The translations under genes and the position numbers were made by a program. From Caprella mutica (taxonomy: Eukaryota > Arthropoda > Malacostraca > Amphipoda > Caprellidae): a DNA stretch of 64,000 nt. This document shows positions 1-13,431 of this stretch, piece by piece. Below the pieces are notes generated by a model. The model ran no database searches. It saw only the letters and a program-made list of their open reading frames with translations, and was not told the DNA's origin. The stretch lies in the NCBI GenBank assembly GCA_947561585.1, contig CANNZV010002530.1, positions 170,882 to 234,881 on the forward strand, given 5' to 3'. How positions within the stretch are numbered: the first letter of the stretch is position 1; each line of letters opens with the position of its first letter.

Positions 1-154
1 AAATAAATGTCATCTTATTAGTTGATTTGTGACAGAAAATAAATACTATAAATGATAATATATAAAGACTTTTTCTCCAAAATTGTTCCTCTTCACCTCT
101 TTTTTTATGCTGAAATGTATATATTAAACCTCATGACTAAAAAGAATAGCCACA

Positions 155-420
155 AAGACAGAAAGGCCATGACGGTCCCAGGAAATGAACCCTATTGAGA
201 ACCTTTGAGAACCTTTGTGACATGCTGAACCGGAACCTACTCAAAAAGAAAAGGGAGCCATCTTCCAAGCCTGAAATCATCTATGGTTTTTATGACTAAC
301 CATCTTTGACGCATTATTGCGGCAATTCCGTGCTAAAAAGGGTCTTAGCAATGAAGTAGCAAATGTAATGTCAGCCAAGTATTTGTTATTAAATATGCGA
401 TCAAATATTTCGTTCTATAA
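155..420 (+). pseudogene. Tc1-like transposase C-terminal remnant
   Basis: Across shifting frames the plus strand reads NPIENL, then a run beginning DMLNRNLLKKK and ending near PEIIYGFYD. NPIENLW followed by a basic helix is the hallmark around the last catalytic acid of Tc1/mariner transposases. Stops and frameshifts break it, and no inverted repeats were found at its edges. The reading is by eye from a short stretch, so the family call is tentative. Confidence 0.4.
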
Positions 421-960
421 ATTATATGTTTATTAAAATAGGTTGCCTCAGATGCGAAAGCATAATTAAGCCGCAAAAAATATTCATTATATAATTTAGT
501 AAATACTTTGATCCAAACTGTTATTTGTTTGTTTATAAATAAAATAAAATAAACTGTATATATTCATTTCTGTCATGTATGTTTATTGTTAACTAATTAT
601 CAAAATGAAATAATTTCAATATCTTCGACTTCTTTAAATAAAAGGTAGATCACCAAACAGACTTAATCATCCCTTATGTCTGCAATAAAATCTAATGTAA
701 CACCTCGTATGAACTTTTCCTGACATTTACATTCAGAAGTTACAGTTTTGTAAAAGTTATTTTAGGAAACTTGGAATTGCTTTTCGATTCTTATAAACTG
801 TGTCCACAAAAATTGTATCCACTGCTACTGAATATAGGAATTATGCATAATAACTTTAATTAATTAATTAATCTACGTATCTATGGTAACAATAATATGT
901 TACCACATGTAGAATCATGTCAGTGAATTCATTTTTTGTGGATGGTGTACAGTTTAAATA

Positions 961-1169
961 GGTAAGTTACGAAATATTGGTCAATTCCACATCTTCGGTC
1001 ACACAAGAAAAATTGATATAGTAATAATTATTTAATTATTATCACTATCCATGATACCAGCAGGTATCATGGATACAAAATGAAATAAAATATAATAATT
1101 ATTATCATATATATTTTTTTTCTAGTATGACCGAAGATGTGGAATTGACCAATAATTCGTAACTTATCC
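961..1169. mobile_element. TA-flanked foldback MITE, copy 1
   Basis: About 209 bp with long terminal inverted repeats starting GGTAAGTTACGAA and ending TTCGTAACTTATCC, flanked by TA on both sides. The centre has a small palindrome around GATACCAGCAGGTATC. Related copies lie at 17034-17187 and 32854-33050, with a one-ended copy at 46744-46800. TA target duplication suggests Tc1/mariner mobilisation; no coding capacity. Confidence 0.8.
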
Positions 1170-1382
1170 TATAGAAAGTATTCTCATCACTTCCATTTTC
1201 ACTTCAATCTCTTTAAATTTAAAACAATAATATAGTAACAGTCATCTTGATTCCCTTTAAAGGATTCAAATTCCTTATAGCCGAGTATAAATACAATGTA
1301 TAATTATATCATCAGCATATAGACTTAATTAGATCAAAGTCATTATTTGATTGAAAAGATTCAAACTCAACGGGAAATCCAT

Positions 1383-1570
1383 AATAATAGAGGTTATTTA
1401 AACTCTGCGTTGAAGGTTTTTTCAGATATCAAGCTTTCGAATAGAAAGATTTCTATTCATCATCAGGAGAATTTACAACCCTTCTCCTGATGATGAATAG
1501 AAATCTTTCTATTCGAAAGCTTGATATCTGAAAAAACCTTCAACGCAGAGTTTAAATAACCTCTATTATT
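1383..1570. repeat. Perfect inverted repeat (88-bp arms, 12-bp loop)
   Basis: Bases 1383-1470 and 1483-1570 are exact reverse complements by eye, separated by a 12-base loop. The flanking bases 1345-1382 and one arm are related to a dispersed repeat at 53941-54100, which is not palindromic. RNA from either strand would fold into one long perfect stem. Confidence 0.9.
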
Positions 1571-2558
1571 AAAGTCATTATTATATGATAATGATATAGC
1601 CTAGGCATGTCTCAGCGGGAGGTGATGACTGGGATATATATTTTTATCTATAGTTTATCACGCTAGTAAGCCATTAGGGTATGAATTATCAGATAGAATA
1701 TATTAACGAACCGTTGCTTTTAAATTTTAGGAACCTTGTGTTCTACCTAAAATAATCATTAATGTGTAGATTGTGTTTTGAAATTATGCTCCTGTGAATA
1801 ATATTTATTAGTTGTAAATGGTGGTAATTGATAGGATTGCCTTAAATTCAAATGAATTGATTATTGGTTTACTGCATTCAGTGGTAGAAAGTTAATGTAA
1901 ATATTACTTTGAAACCTAACATACATACTACATTTATATTATGTGATATATAATATTACATATATTATTTTACACATACTGCAATGATGGTAGCTTAAAA
2001 TAAAAATAAATAATAATTAATCATAGTCTTCCAAATGAATAAATATTCTATTTTACATATTTAAATTGAAAGTTATGTGAAGTTTATTTTTATTAAGTTG
2101 TATAATTATTTTAGTTTTCATAGTCTACGGAGATTACTAAGATTATTTTAGTATCATTTTGAAAGTATAGAGAGGTATATTAAAATTCCTATTATGCCAT
2201 GAATCGCGTGTTTACTACCATAAACCGATTTATGCTCAAACGAATAAAATACAAAAATGATCATTTATTTATAAATCTTACAAACAGTTCAAATGTCGTT
2301 CATTTTGAAAGTTCTTTAACTTTATTCATTCTTACTCGACGAAATGTCTGACATATGTCTGCTGTAAGCTTTATAAGAATGTGTTTTCCTTTGAGTGCAA
2401 TTCGCAGATTCACTCAGCATCTTTTAGCATCTGGGGCCTGAAGTGGAGGTGCTTTTATCCAACGGATTTCCCGAGGATATAGTCATTTCTTCTTGTGTTT
2501 ATTTTTAAACACGAAATGACATTTCCCTGCAAACAAATCCATGTGTAAACCAGGTATT
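1571..2558. other. AT-rich stretch, nothing recognised
   Basis: No gene, transposon end or tandem array was recognised here. The sequence is AT-rich with stop codons in all frames, and it runs into the first assembly gap. Confidence 0.6.
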
Positions 2559-3420
2559 NNNNNNNNNNNNNNNNNNNNNNNNNNNNNNNNNNNNNNNNNN
2601 NNNNNNNNNNNNNNNNNNNNNNNNNNNNNNNNNNNNNNNNNNNNNNNNNNNNNNNNNNNNNNNNNNNNNNNNNNNNNNNNNNNNNNNNNNNNNNNNNNNN
2701 NNNNNNNNNNNNNNNNNNNNNNNNNNNNNNNNNNNNNNNNNNNNNNNNNNNNNNNNNNNNNNNNNNNNNNNNNNNNNNNNNNNNNNNNNNNNNNNNNNNN
2801 NNNNNNNNNNNNNNNNNNNNNNNNNNNNNNNNNNNNNNNNNNNNNNNNNNNNNNNNNNNNNNNNNNNNNNNNNNNNNNNNNNNNNNNNNNNNNNNNNNNN
2901 NNNNNNNNNNNNNNNNNNNNNNNNNNNNNNNNNNNNNNNNNNNNNNNNNNNNNNNNNNNNNNNNNNNNNNNNNNNNNNNNNNNNNNNNNNNNNNNNNNNN
3001 NNNNNNNNNNNNNNNNNNNNNNNNNNNNNNNNNNNNNNNNNNNNNNNNNNNNNNNNNNNNNNNNNNNNNNNNNNNNNNNNNNNNNNNNNNNNNNNNNNNN
3101 NNNNNNNNNNNNNNNNNNNNNNNNNNNNNNNNNNNNNNNNNNNNNNNNNNNNNNNNNNNNNNNNNNNNNNNNNNNNNNNNNNNNNNNNNNNNNNNNNNNN
3201 NNNNNNNNNNNNNNNNNNNNNNNNNNNNNNNNNNNNNNNNNNNNNNNNNNNNNNNNNNNNNNNNNNNNNNNNNNNNNNNNNNNNNNNNNNNNNNNNNNNN
3301 NNNNNNNNNNNNNNNNNNNNNNNNNNNNNNNNNNNNNNNNNNNNNNNNNNNNNNNNNNNNNNNNNNNNNNNNNNNNNNNNNNNNNNNNNNNNNNNNNNNN
3401 NNNNNNNNNNNNNNNNNNNN
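2559..3420. other. Assembly gap (N run)
   Basis: Undetermined bases. Any open frame crossing them is an artefact. Confidence 0.99.
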
Positions 3421-3514
3421 CTATAAGTACAGTATGTAGCCTATAAGATAAGTATGACTCAAAGTATGGTTCATTTAAGTAAATTTATGCTCAAATAAGT
3501 ACATTATGCCTCTA

Positions 3515-4253
3515 CAGAGTGACACAAAAAAGTGGGATGAAAGTAAACGCTTAGAAAGATGAAACAAAAACCACAAGATAGAGTATATCTTCAAAATTTA
3601 TTGAGTCTATAACAAATGCTCAAAATAAATGCTCCCTACTACTCAATAAACAAATTTATACGTTCCTCAAAATTCGCTATCACCGCACCCAGAATATCTT
3701 GATTCATTGGTGAAATAATTTTTAGAAAGTATCCTTCAGGTTTTCAATAGTGTCTGTCTTTGCTCTGAAAACATTCTCCTTTACATACCTCTAAAGAAAT
3801 TCACAAAAGTCAGACCGGGAGACCATACGATGAGAGATGTTGTGGGTACCACAACGACTAGTTGGCCAATTTTGTTCTGGCAATTAGGTCTGAGTTGTTG
3901 CTTCGTTTTGTTGAAACCAACGGTCAGGGCGAATGTCGCCAGTTTAAATAATGTTTAACTTTTCAATATATATATCAGATCTTACTGTGCGTGCATTATC
4001 GCAAAAATATAGGCCAAAATCTCAGTTAGAACTAAGGCTGCACCAGACGGGTACCTTAGGCGAGTGTAGTTTTTTCACGAAAATTCTGTCGGGCTTTGTT
4101 GGATTCCTCATGCAGAAGTTTTGAGCATTTGTTATAGATTTAATGAATCTTGAAGATATACTCTATCATGTGGTTTTTATTTCATCTCTCTAAGTGTACT
4201 ACTTTTTGAGTTATATGCGTTTACTTTCATCCCTCTTTTTTCGTGTCACGCTG
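3515..4253 (-). mobile_element. Tc1/mariner-like element with dead transposase remnant
   Basis: The terminal inverted repeats exceed 100 bp: CAGAGTGACACAAAAAAG at the left and the complement of CAGCGTGACACGAAAAAAG at the right, flanked by TA on both sides. On the minus strand the interior reads a decayed SPDRWFQQN...VSRSDFCEFL...YVKENVF. This resembles the SPDLTPLDFFLWGYLK block around the last catalytic acid of arthropod mariner-like transposases. Frames are broken and most of the transposase is missing, so it is non-autonomous. Confidence 0.75.
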
Positions 4254-4255
4254 TA

Positions 4256-5439
4256 AAAGTAAAATAGGGATGATAGTTATAAAATAATTAGAGTTGATAT
4301 ATCCAAGGTTCATATAATTTTTATGGCTAATTAGATAGTCAAATAATCTCACAAATATATTATAAAATCTAAATTCCCAAATTACAAGTTGAACTCTAAC
4401 CTTTCTTACCTCACATATACTGCATACTATCCTTTTCTCTGCAAAGAATTCCAAGTGTGTACAAACCATGTGACACTCATTTAAATCATGTGTATAACAT
4501 GTACACTTTTAGGAAATAGATAAAATATATGTTACACGTGCTTTCACATGGTAATATGGTAAATTACATGTAGTAAACATATGTTACAAGTATACTATTC
4601 AACATGTTGCTATAAATGTGGTAAAGTGCATATGGTAAACAAATGTTATAAGTATGGTAATTGACATGTGGATATGAAGTAGTCAATTACATACGTATAC
4701 AATAACACATAACTATACTGTATTTCTTCATTAAAACCATTAAACCACATGGTAAACACGTGTATGTCATATGAAATTGCTTGCAGGAAATTGCTCTCAT
4801 ATTGCATACTATCTATTAAACTCTCATATTGCATACTATCCTATATTTAATGAGTTTAATTATTATTAAAAAGAGCATATAATAATATAATTCGGTTTAA
4901 TTTGCAATAAAATATATGAGGAAATACACATGCAATAACTGAAGTGTGAATTAATTCACCAAATAAAATGGCTCTAACGTTGCGCTAAATACTCTTAAAT
5001 TTCTTTCAAATACACTCAATATTCGCCTCCATTGCTCATTCAACCATCAACAAATAATATCTAATCGCATCATACCTACATTTTACATTATAGTGCTCCA
5101 TTTATTATTTTAAAGTGAAATTGGAATATTGAATTTAACACGAGTGGTTTTCTCATAACACTGTAAAAAAAGCTGCATGTAAAAACAGCCAATCTTAGCG
5201 GACATACAAAACGCATACTTCTGTTCACACGTGGCGTTTCTGTAGCAAGATGCAAATCTTATAACTTATGCCCAGCATGTGATTTATAAAAACTCGGTAT
5301 AAACTTCATGCCAATGTTTTAGCTTACCATTGTGTTCAATGTAGTTTTTCACACTAGGCATGAAATATCATGCCGCTATCTAGATTAGCACAGACCAATA
5401 ATGTAGATTTTCCATTTTTACGAGGATTTGAGAAGTCTA
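4256..5439. other. Gene-free AT-rich stretch with short degenerate repeats
   Basis: About 4480-4850 has loosely repeated ACATG/GGTAAAC-type motifs, and two direct copies of CTCATATTGCATACTATC lie near 4796 and 4823. No coding or transposon ends were recognised. Confidence 0.5.
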
Positions 5440-5590
5440 GAGAGATAGATATAGTCAAGTGAATAGTTAATTTAAATTGTTATATAACAATTTAAATTAA
5501 TCATTGTTATGTAGTAATTTAAATTAATCATTGTTATACAACAATTTAAATTTATCACTCACTTGATCATTATAATATATCTATCTCTCT
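5440..5590. repeat. Foldback repeat, about 150 bp
   Basis: The ends AGAGAGATAGATATAGTCAAG and CTTGATCATTATAATATATC + TATCTCTCT are imperfectly complementary. The interior has three copies of a motif containing CAATTTAAAT. It is probably a small MITE or hairpin repeat; no clear target duplication was seen. Confidence 0.55.
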
Positions 5591-5888
5591 CATTAATATA
5601 CCAATTTGAAAATTTGTTATATGTCAAAAGAATCTAGCACATATAAAAATATACATTGATTGAAGTAGTTCATAGTAATGAGCACAGTTCTATTAGATTA
5701 ATAATTTCTATAAGATTAATAATTTCTACAAGATTAATGAATCCTATCATACTTTTTGAGTAATATTCAACAGAAAGCCCTATTAATTCCCATTTTCTGC
5801 AGTGTAAAGTTTCATTTTTGGCGTGAAAAAAAAGAGGGTCCGTGTTCTGAACATGTCCAAACTATATAAAAATGTATATGGGATTATA

Positions 5889-6103
5889 CAGGGTGACCCA
5901 CAAAAAAGTGTACCCAACTTTGAATTAATGTAAATATTTTATTAATTTTTTTATCTAAATTAGAGTTCAAGTAGAATTTAAATTTAAGTATTGCTACTTG
6001 TTTTCATTATGCCATTCGTCATTGCTTGAGATTTATTATTTATTTATAAATACAATATTTATATTTATTCAAAGTTGGGTTCACTTTTTCGTGGGTCACC
6101 CTG
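5889..6103. mobile_element. Mariner-type MITE (215 bp)
   Basis: The ends CAGGGTGACCCACAAAAAAG and its complement CTTTTTCGTGGGTCACCCTG are flanked by TA. The inverted repeats run about 37 bp. CAGGGTG termini with a TA duplication are typical of mariner-derived MITEs. No coding capacity. Confidence 0.85.
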
Positions 6104-6545
6104 TATAGGAATATTTTGAAACAATATGGGAATATGAATATTTACCTCCATCAAAATATAATTTTTGGATTAGAAGGTATCATACAAAAAAAACCTAATG
6201 ATAAAATTATAATTATTGCAATAGCGAGATGTAGTAAGAATGATTGAATCATCACGAACTTTCTATGTTATAACTTGCCAACAGTCGCTAGATAATTAAA
6301 ATTATTGTATTAAGTCTGTATGGTTAGAAGCACAGGTCAGAATTTGACTTAGGAATAAACGCTGTGTGTGAAAGCTTGGGTGTTTTCTTCATGCAGCTTT
6401 TCTTCTGCTGCGGTACGAGAAAACCACTCGTGTGAAAGGGGCTTAAGGGCCATGTCACACCAAAGTTTTTGAGCGTTTTCATGTAACTCGAGCGTTTTTT
6501 GAGCGTTTTCTTGTCACACGAGCGTTTGGAGCATTGTGAATATGT

Positions 6546-8490
6546 TAAATAGAATATAACAGAGGTAACATTGTTAAAGATTATATAAACTTATACACTT
6601 GGGAAAATCCTAGTCTCTTCTCATTTCATTTGAATTTCCAATTAATAACATCCATTAATCCGAATTGTTCTAAATTCTACATACTTTCAAAATGTAACCA
6701 GTCCCATGCAGTATTTTAGGACCCACCTTAAGTTTCTCTGTGGGACATAATGATATATGTACCTGTATATGCGTCACCGGAAGAATCCTTACAAATTGTG
6801 AAAAGATTTCATATATTGTCGATTTTTCCAAACAAAAATATTCTAACATAAAAACAAAGGCATTTAACAAAGACGAATAATTGCTTCACAATTGTTCAAA
6901 CATGTATTTGAAATAATTGGAAGTTATATTGTTTAATTGGGTGGTTGGAAATTTGTGGTAATTTCATTTCCCTTTTGGTAAGTGAGGTAAAACATTTTGA
7001 TTTTCAGTTGAAAATATAAAATACGTTGGCTTTCGATTTGCACCAATATTCGACAGGAAATATTTTATATCTATTTTGCGATAATTCAACTAACTGTCAT
7101 TTGCAATTTTCACCGCAAATATATTCTCCTACATCATCACATGTAGTGACTTAAATATGTGTGCACCTATATTTAAAATATTTACGCATTTTATATGTTC
7201 ATGTATTTAAACCTACATTAAAAAATCTGACTCATAAAAATCACAATAATTAATAACAATTAAATTTTAATTCTAATTAATAATAAATAAAATTCTAATT
7301 CTAATTAATATTGAATAAAATTCTAAATTTTAATTAACGATAATTAAATTCTACCCAAGTTATAAAGGTACTATAAGAGGTTCCATGTTGCTGAATATGA
7401 AAAAATCTATATGGTCTACTCACCTTTAAAAAGTTAATAAGTACGTGTGAATAGTATATTGGATATCATTATCTTTAAAATTTGTAGCTCTATTTATTTC
7501 CAAATTTTAAAATAAACATACGTATAGAATTGTAAAACCTTTTCTCTACGAAATAACACGTGTTTTTTTTTCTGACTTATACTGCAATCGAAAGGAACCG
7601 GATTATTTATTGCATTATTAATTGATAATAATTTAGATTATTATTTAGGCATGCAATTGATTATAGGAATGTGAGTTTCATATCTGCTTCTATTTCAAGT
7701 CTATGCTATTTTGTAGGTCTAATCCTTTCTCTAGAGGATTTACACGAGTATAAGATGTAGCGGCGAATTAACTTTCATAATATTCCATTTGAATTCAAGC
7801 CGGAAACTTGAAAAACATAAGAAATTCATTACAGTTTTATAAAAGATCAAAGAAATATTTTCTGCAGTTGTACAGGATGTAGAATATGCCAAAGAAACTC
7901 GACCTTTTCTTAATTTGGTACAAGGTTTCTATTTTCATTTAGTAAAATTAATTATAGACTAATAAATAGGAAAATGCAGGGTAATTATCATAATGATTAG
8001 CACATTATATGTAATTATGATTAAATGGAAATTAGCGTCATAATACTCTGACGAAAATTGTCACTGCATCATCGAGGATCTGCTTGAATTACCTAAACAC
8101 TCATTTTAAACTATCCTAGTTCTATTTACCTAAAATAAATTAATTTATAATTACTATATATGTAAATTCAATACTTCGATTAAAGAAGAAGTCACCAACA
8201 CTCAATTGAACAATTATTCAATATCGTCAATTTGCTTCAAGACATCGCTGATATTTTTTGTCTCGTCTCGATATTACTATCGACTATTGATTATTGTATC
8301 TGTCGTACTGAACTTTGTTTGCTTGATATAAATACCAGATACACCAATGACAATAAAGGCAGCTTGTAAGGTTACTTCGTACTCTGAATTTGATTATAAT
8401 CATATCAACGAAAATTTTATTGGGTTTCGATATATAATGTGCAACTTTTTTTCTATTTAGGGAAATAATTTGATAGCTGAAATTCAGAAA
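6546..8490. other. Gene-free AT-rich stretch
   Basis: No gene recognised. 6435-6545 has a MITE-like scrap (GGGCCATGTCACAC and repeated GAGCGTTTT), related to 36110-36240. About 7240-7350 is AATTCTAATT-type simple sequence. The rest shows no structure I can name. Confidence 0.5.
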
Positions 8491-8504
8491 TTTAATTATC
8501 TTCA

Positions 8505-8720
8505 GAAGTATGGGAGATTGGGTATACTTTATGGTATCGAGAAGATCGAGGTATGAGTAATTGGTTATACTTCATTGTATCCAGAAGAGGTATGATGAGA
8601 GATTGGGTATACTTCATAGCATCGAAAAGAGGTATGAGAGATTGAGTATACTTCATGATATAGAGAAGAGGTATGAGAGATTGGGTATACTTCATGATAT
8701 AGAGAAGAGGTATGAGAGAT
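8505..8720. repeat. Minisatellite, 39-bp unit, about 5.5 copies
   Basis: The unit contains GAGATTGGGTATACTTCAT followed by GATATAGAGAAGAGGTAT. Copies become more alike toward the right. Because 39 is a multiple of three, frames stay open on both strands; the short predicted peptides are a by-product. Confidence 0.85.
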
Positions 8721-9004
8721 TTGGTATTGCTGTTGTATCTGGACGAGGTTTAAGATATTGGACCAGGAATACTGTATCAAGTACAGCTTGATCATGCAGA
8801 TAAAATTGAATGGCAGGTGCACAAATAACAATATTCTTGTTATCAGTTGTTCTTGTCTTTATTATTAAATTACCAATTTATATACTTCTATTGATTGTTA
8901 ATTCTCATTTTTCGTCATGTTTAATCAATCTCATTTACTATAACTAATTCTAAGAAAATAAAAAAACAATATTTGTTTTTAAAGTAAAAGTAACATATAA
9001 CTAG

Positions 9005-9415
9005 AACTGTCACTCAGTAGAGCGCATACTTTCGCCACCGATTATAAATGACCTTGACCATCCAATAATCCTTGAGTTATATAAATGACCTTGACCGCCT
9101 TGACATTAACCTTTGACCCGTTCTCTACCAAAATCTAATAAACTGGTTCTTGGATAATGACCAAATAATGTTCCACCAAATTTCAAGTAATTTGGTTTAA
9201 TCCTTTATGAGTTACTGAGATGGAAATGACCTTGATCTTTGTCCTTTCTTCCGATCACTCCCAATATCTAACAAAATGGCTCCTGGACATTGACGAATCG
9301 TCTTACCAAATTTCAGGCAATTTGATTGAATCCTTCTTGAGTTATGCGAAGAAAAAAATGGCAAATACATAAATGCTGCCATAAATATAACCTTCCGCAA
9401 ATTTGCAAAGGTAAT
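9005..9415. repeat. Dispersed repeat R (CTC(A/G)GTAGAGCGCATAC ... GCAAATTTGC), copy 1
   Basis: It begins CACTCAGTAGAGCGCATAC and ends CCGCAAATTTGCAAAGGTAA. Inside are repeated phrases such as AAATGACCTTGACC and CCAAATTTCA(A/G)GCAATTTG. Related copies are at 27870-28195 (opposite strand) and 36450-36660. Class unknown; no transposase seen. Confidence 0.7.
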
Positions 9416-9675
9416 AAAGTAACAAATTGTTCTGTTAAATAATTTCATCTCGAGTATTGCTATAAATTTTTATTCACTGATTCTGAAACAGTTATTCGTT
9501 CCTGAAGGGTGTTGAATGTTGACAATTGATGTCATTCTGTTTCTTTTGATGTTCCCCTCCACTCTAAAGTAAAATTTCTCTGGAATTGCTTTGAATGTTA
9601 AAAACTAAGGTTATATAACTTATCACAGTTAACAGAATAGAAATTGATCAAGAAGTTGTATCAAGATCAATTATA

Positions 9676-10262
9676 CAGGGTGTTCCAGCGTTACGGGACC
9701 TGAAAGAAACTGTTATAACTCAAAAAGTTTAAAAGTAGAGTGAAAAACAAATAGGCTATTTGAAAGTAGAAAAAATATTGATTTCAATTATGTATCTATT
9801 TTCAAGGTACTGCAATTATTCACTCATTAAATTAAAGTTTGTTTCGAACCCTTCATAATGGATAAATTTTGTTCAAGAGACTATCCTACGTTTATCTCAT
9901 CTCAGTAAATTCAGTATACGGTAGCGTAGCTGAAGCACAGAAACCCATTTGTTGGAATATTTAAAAGAAATAATGTGTAGCGAAACAACCTAACAGCATT
10001 GCAGAATCTTAAATTAAACATACTCAATTAATAAAAGGATTCACACTCAAACATTATCGAAGGTGATGAATAGCATTACGAGAGCATATGAATGTTCAAG
10101 ATTAAATGAAGATTCTCTGAAATGAATAATATTTAAAACAATCTAATCTACGCAAATTTTGTTTTTATCCTCTTTTAAATGGTGTATTTGTTTTTCATAC
10201 TACTTTGAAACTTTTTGAGTTATAACAGTTTCTTTCTAGTCATATAACGCTGCGACACCCTG
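9676..10262. mobile_element. Mariner-type non-autonomous element (587 bp)
   Basis: The ends CAGGGTGTTCCAGCGTTA and the complement AACGCTGCGACACCCTG are flanked by TA. The inverted repeats extend about 80 bp with mismatches and include ACTGTTATAACTCAAAAAG. No coding remnant was recognised inside. Confidence 0.8.
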
Positions 10263-13200
10263 TATAAGGAACATTCACACACAACCTACACTATTCAATT
10301 GATTAAATAGAAAAAAACGTATGGAAAATCGAGTTTATTTACTATTTACATAGAAATAAATAAAGTGTTTTTAGATTTGCTGATCTATAGATCAATTTTT
10401 TTTATGATATTTGAAAACGATTTGTATTTGAGTAAAAACATATATTTATATATATATATACAATATACACCTCGCTTGTAGGATTAATTGACTTTTTTTT
10501 GCTTGATTCAGAATCCTAAATAACATATTGTAATAAATATATAGAACCAAATTTGATATCGTTTGAAATTTTATAGAGCTTGGCTTTAATAAATAGAGTA
10601 ATAAAAATTGTAGAGTGGATGTGATATTTAACTAAATACAAATATCTGAGAAACTTCAATAAATACCATTGAGGCAAATCTATCTTTTGTATATCCATTG
10701 TATGAATATTCAATATATAGGCCTAGCTGTTCCACGCAGCAGATTGTACTTTCAAAATGAGCCAAAGAGATCTGTTGCAGCTGGGGTAAGATTTATCGCT
10801 AACTTGGAGTTCAGACTTAGCTATCTTGGGCTTGCATCTTATCATTTGACGCTCTTCCCACTTAACGATAATTCTCCTAATAGTTCATTCTAATGAAAAG
10901 TGTACTTAAATAACTGTGCTAATAAGCATTAAACGGTTATTTATTTACATTTATTTAATTCTTTATTGGTGATCTTTATTATAAAGGTGATCTTTATATA
11001 ATTTGAAAAGAAATTTTGAGGGTGATCTAGGCCAAAAGAAAAAAAAAGGGCAATACAAAATTTGATCGTGATTTCAAGAGGCTTATTGGTGATTTTTGTT
11101 TCAAATAATTCAAATATTATCTATTTCAATTAGTTTCTCCCAATGTGGCTTTTAAAATTCATACGAATTGTCTTTAGAACTATACATTCTATCTGCTTGA
11201 AGTTTCCCGCACTGTTTCATCTAGTTAAGTCAAATTCCCTATAGCTACAATTCATGTAAGATATTTCACTGTTTGTTCAAAGACTATGCAAATGAGAGTA
11301 ATTCGTCAAAAAACTATCCTTGAATTGAATTCAATTTACATAACGACTCTCCGTTCTTTGCAAATTGGACCTATCAGACAAAGTTTTACTTGTCTTCTTT
11401 GAAGTTACCGATTAAGTTTTACAGTGATTGCACCTAATGTGATTTGGGAGTTAAGCCTAATGAACTTTCTATTGCAAAATATGCCTAATTAGGAATTAAT
11501 TATGAAGATATTTATTATTTCACATATTTTTGATTTCTTGTTTGAATGCAATTAACTTATCTGAAAAAATACTTAGTAAGTGATTAATTATGCGATTAGA
11601 AACATTATGGAATAAAACATAAAGAAGTTGATAGGTTCAGAATTATTTGAGGACACAGTATGTAAATGCTAGCGGGGTCAATTATTCTGATTCGTTCTCT
11701 ATTACTCATGCTGTAGATTACTGAATACAAGGCAGTAATCTAGGGTCATTATTGTTCCTTATTTATTTGAATTATTTTAATGAGTGCCAGAAACCATCTA
11801 TTCATACAAAAATTTTACTTTTGTTCCCCAGTTATTTTGAGAGGTAAAACAATTGACTAAAGTGAAAGTAATAAATTTTTGGGAATTATTTTGGATAGCA
11901 CAATGAACTATACGGGAATATTTTAATCTATTAGGTGCTAACTATTTTCCGTACATTTGGTATAATGTGTAGGACCAGATATCATATACATTATCTTTTA
12001 TTGTGATCAATTTATTTCGCTCTGATTCATCTCTATGTCCCATTCTGCATCAAAGCATGGTATCACTCTCCATCTAATATGTATCAAACAAAATTTCCGT
12101 TCTCCAAAAGATAGCAATCAGATCCATTTATATTCTCTGCTTTACTGATCACACAATATACTATTTCATTTAAATACATGAATATTCTACCTTTGAGAAA
12201 GTTATTTCTAAATAATAAATCGCTAAATAAATAAATTTTACACTATTCTTAATTAGACTAAAACTTTTAACATTTAATCGATTGCACAATCATCAAACAC
12301 GAAAAAGAAATGAATTCATTTTACATTTGTTTCAACTTTCAAGGTCCCAGGTGGCAACAACATTTAGTGGAGTGACAATGTGAATTATGTTGCCAATAGA
12401 TTTAAAAATACTGAATTGTTGAATCAATTCAAACCATCTCTAAAATCTTATATCTTTAGTTCTGTTTAATATGTGTATAAGATAATAATAATAATTGAAG
12501 TTTGGCGATTGTATCTTTCTATTGGAGTGCAGAAAATTATGGTTTATTTTCATTGATTCCAGGTCATTTGATTCCCATACACCAAGTATACATTTATAAT
12601 TGATGTCTATATTAATATAATAGATATATATAGACATATAATAGGAATATACACTTTATGTTGATGGAAATAAAAAAAGGATAAAAATAGATACCAAGAA
12701 ATTAAACCAATAATATTCAAATAATTAATAAAATATGGTGTCAACTTTACGTTTGAACAACAGAAATATTCAAATTTACAGTCATACTCCGCTCTTATAA
12801 CAAAATAAGTGTAGAACATGTCTTGCAATTATTTCTCCTGTTATAAAAACTATTTTAGGAGTAACTTTGGTACTTTGGTTTGTAGTTTTCAGTTAAGCTG
12901 TTTTCGCCGTAACTTTAGCAAATATTATGATGTGTGCAATAGATTAAAAATCATTTTATGTTGTATAATATACAATATACAACCACTTCCATTCCCATAA
13001 AAATTTCGGATTAATTCACAACTATCAAAATATAAATATAATTCTTTCCCTGACACTATATAATCAGTAACTGGTTCATTGTTCCTATAAAGGCCTCCCT
13101 GTAAGCAGTATTCTGGCTAGTTGTAAATACATATTAATTGTAATTAGAAAATAATTCATTTGTTGAGGTACTCAGTTTCAGTGGTTTGAATTCTGTTTTA

Positions 13201-13430
13201 GTTGCTTGAATTACTTTAGCGTTATTATGGATTGATTTTTTATTTAAATAATATCTAGATGTAAGATTGTTTGATAAGTTATATTTATTCCTAAGATAGT
13301 AAATGTCAATTTGTTCATAAGAGTAATCGATTTTCTAAATAGAAGGTATAATTTTTTTCATAATTTAAGATCATAACAAATGATTTCTATACTAAATAAA
13401 TAAGCGATAAAACATAAGACTAGCAATCAA
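10263..13430. other. 3.2 kb AT-rich stretch without recognised genes
   Basis: A (TA)n tract lies near 10440. 10720-10880 is less AT-rich and open for 74 codons, but the peptide matches nothing I know and no splice-consistent neighbours were found. Everything else is stop-rich AT sequence. Confidence 0.5.
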
Positions 13431-13431
13431 A

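Noticed and set aside
2541..3446. 301-codon frame
   Set aside because: Nearly all of it is assembly gap.
10669..10893. 74-codon frame in slightly GC-richer DNA
   Set aside because: No recognised similarity and no splice-consistent neighbour; too short to support as a gene.
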